Origin: JBPCOB01 sp051000715
Lineage (GTDB): Bacteria > Actinomycetota > Actinomycetes > JALYNC01
DNA: 6,051 nt
Assembly (NCBI GenBank): GCA_051000715.1
Contig: JBPCOB010000083.1
Span: forward strand, 1-6,051
Direction: 5' to 3'
The first letter of the stretch is position 1; each line of letters starts with the position of its first letter. A program made the position numbers and the translations under genes. The notes beneath the pieces are model-generated. The model saw nothing but the letters and a program-made list of their open reading frames with translations. It ran no database searches and had not been told where the DNA came from. Of this stretch, positions 5,198 to 6,051 are shown one piece after another.

Positions 5198-6051
5198 CCC
5201 GCCCCCTCCGGCTCCTCGACCAGCAGCTGACCGGCCTCCCGGCAGCGGCGCATCGCCGCCCGGGCGTACGCCGGCGAGGCCCCGGCCAGCCCGCACGTCG
5301 GGGTGACGACGACAGCGGCGGCCAGCCTTTCCGGCGCGAACCCGAGCCGCCGCCACAACGCCTGGACGGGAGCGGCGCTACGGCCGGCGTCGGACAGTTC
5401 CGCATCGGTCGAGGACACCGTCCCCAGGAACAACGCTGCGCCGGCTTCCACCGCGGTGCCCACCGCATCGTCGTCCGCGGGGGTCAACATGGTGGCGTCG
5501 AGCGAGAGGCCGCGGGCACCGGCGTCCATGAGGAGCTCCACCGGCGGGGCGGCGGCGCAACAGTGCACCAGTGGCAGCGCCTTCGCCGCCGTTGCCGCGG
5601 CCAGCACCGCGCGCAGCCGCTCGGCAGCCGCCGGCTCCTCGACAACACGCAAGCTGCCGAAGCCGCTCGCGGTCGGTACCCGCCCGCTCAGCACGGCCGG
5701 CAGCGACGGCTCGTCCAGCTGCAGCAGCAGGGTCGCGCCCGGTACCCGGCGACCCGCATCGGCGAGGTGCGCGGCGACCCCCTCCGCCAGCGCCTCGGCG
5801 ATGTCCCGTACGGCGCCGACATCGGAGAGCGCCTTGTCGCCGCGCTGCAGCTCGATTCCCGCCGCCAGCGTCCACGGGCCAGCCACCTGCAGCTTCAGCG
5901 CGCCGACGTACCCGTCCGCCGCTTCCTCCAGCGCGTCCAGGTCCCGCTGCAGCAGATCCCGCGCTCGACGCGAGTCGACGCCGGGCCGGGGCACCAGCCG
6001 CCAGCCGGCCGGCTGAAGGTCGACGTAGAGCTCGGGAAGCAGGGTGGCGCC
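5194..6051 (-). CDS. MetE-like (cobalamin-independent methionine synthase) protein, partial
   Basis: The visible 285 residues form the C-terminal part of a gene whose start lies beyond the right edge; codons continue open to 6051 and read LLPELYVDLQPAGWRLVPRP without a break, so the GTG at 5994 is not the true start. The fold is the catalytic barrel of MetE-type enzymes: QLDEPSLPAVLSGRVPTASG (the MetE 'Q-x-D-E-P' motif), VHCCAA supplying the His-x-Cys zinc pair (visible residues 163 and 165), and TPTCGL (Cys253) as the third ligand. The fourth, normally Glu in an I-E-x-S pattern, appears as Asp (visible 185, in LSLDATM). Stand-alone MetE-like proteins near ligA are common in actinobacteria and are not established as methionine synthases; the methyl donor and acceptor are unknown. 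The end is 5194-5196 (TGA), overlapping the ligA start, so the two are probably translationally coupled. Confidence 0.85.
   Translation of the reverse strand, partial: GATLLPELYVDLQPAGWRLVPRPGVDSRRARDLLQRDLDALEEAADGYVGALKLQVAGPWTLAAGIELQRGDKALSDVGAVRDIAEALAEGVAAHLADAGRRVPGATLLLQLDEPSLPAVLSGRVPTASGFGSLRVVEEPAAAERLRAVLAAATAAKALPLVHCCAAAPPVELLMDAGARGLSLDATMLTPADDDAVGTAVEAGAALFLGTVSSTDAELSDAGRSAAPVQALWRRLGFAPERLAAAVVVTPTCGLAGASPAYARAAMRRCREAGQLLVEEPEGAG

Noticed and set aside
3467..5230. 587-codon plus-strand ORF antisense to ligA
   Set aside because: It mirrors ligA codon positions (His/Arg/Gly/Val-rich with no domain), a usual artefact opposite GC-rich genes; ligA has every family motif.
5198..5356. 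Extended ligA N-terminus from the upstream ATG
   Set aside because: The added 53 residues are Gly/Arg-rich, overlap the MetE-like gene out of frame and match no ligase; the GTG with GGAGG at 7 bases gives the normal LigA start.
1..6051. Phage, defence, toxin-antitoxin, biosynthetic or mobile-element content
   Set aside because: Every gene recognised is a chromosomal housekeeping or family-typical gene; no direct repeats, transposase, integrase, att-like site or CRISPR spacing was seen.

Overview
The window is very GC-rich (roughly 70% by eye). Its codons end mostly in G or C, it uses GTG starts, and its gene set (cobalamin-independent methionine-synthase-like protein, ligA, gatC, gatA, PrmC-type methyltransferase) is typical of a high-GC Gram-positive chromosome (Actinomycetota). 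The genus cannot be fixed from the sequence. Everything coding looks like core chromosome. I see no mobile element, tRNA, rRNA or CRISPR.

Layout. (a) 1-106, minus: the N-terminus of a VOC/PhnB-like protein that runs off the left edge. (b) 107-414: a 308-base gap between divergent genes. Its right half holds the most unusual structure in the window: a small possible upstream ORF (295-378) and two mutually exclusive RNA helices. One of these buries the ribosome-binding site of the next gene. (c) 415-1266, plus: a PrmC/HemK-related protein-glutamine methyltransferase of the NAPY subgroup. (d) 1267-1294: a 28-base convergent junction with a weak hairpin. (e) 1295-6051, minus: a tightly packed gene string read right to left. 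It runs from a methionine-synthase-like gene (open at the right edge) through ligA (GTGA overlap) and gatC (40-base gap) to gatA (ATGA overlap).

How the genes work together. GatC and GatA are two of the three subunits of the tRNA-dependent amidotransferase that corrects Glu-tRNA(Gln)/Asp-tRNA(Asn). gatB, often the next gene, is not in the window. LigA seals DNA nicks in replication and repair. The methionine-synthase-like protein shares only the operon. The convergent methyltransferase belongs to a family related to the enzyme that methylates release factors, so its structured, possibly translated leader suggests (by inference only) control linked to translation.

The best candidate for something undescribed is the 275-414 leader. 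A single strand (381-389) can pair either with 406-414, hiding the start region, or with 335-343, exposing it, and a short ORF ends inside the second helix.
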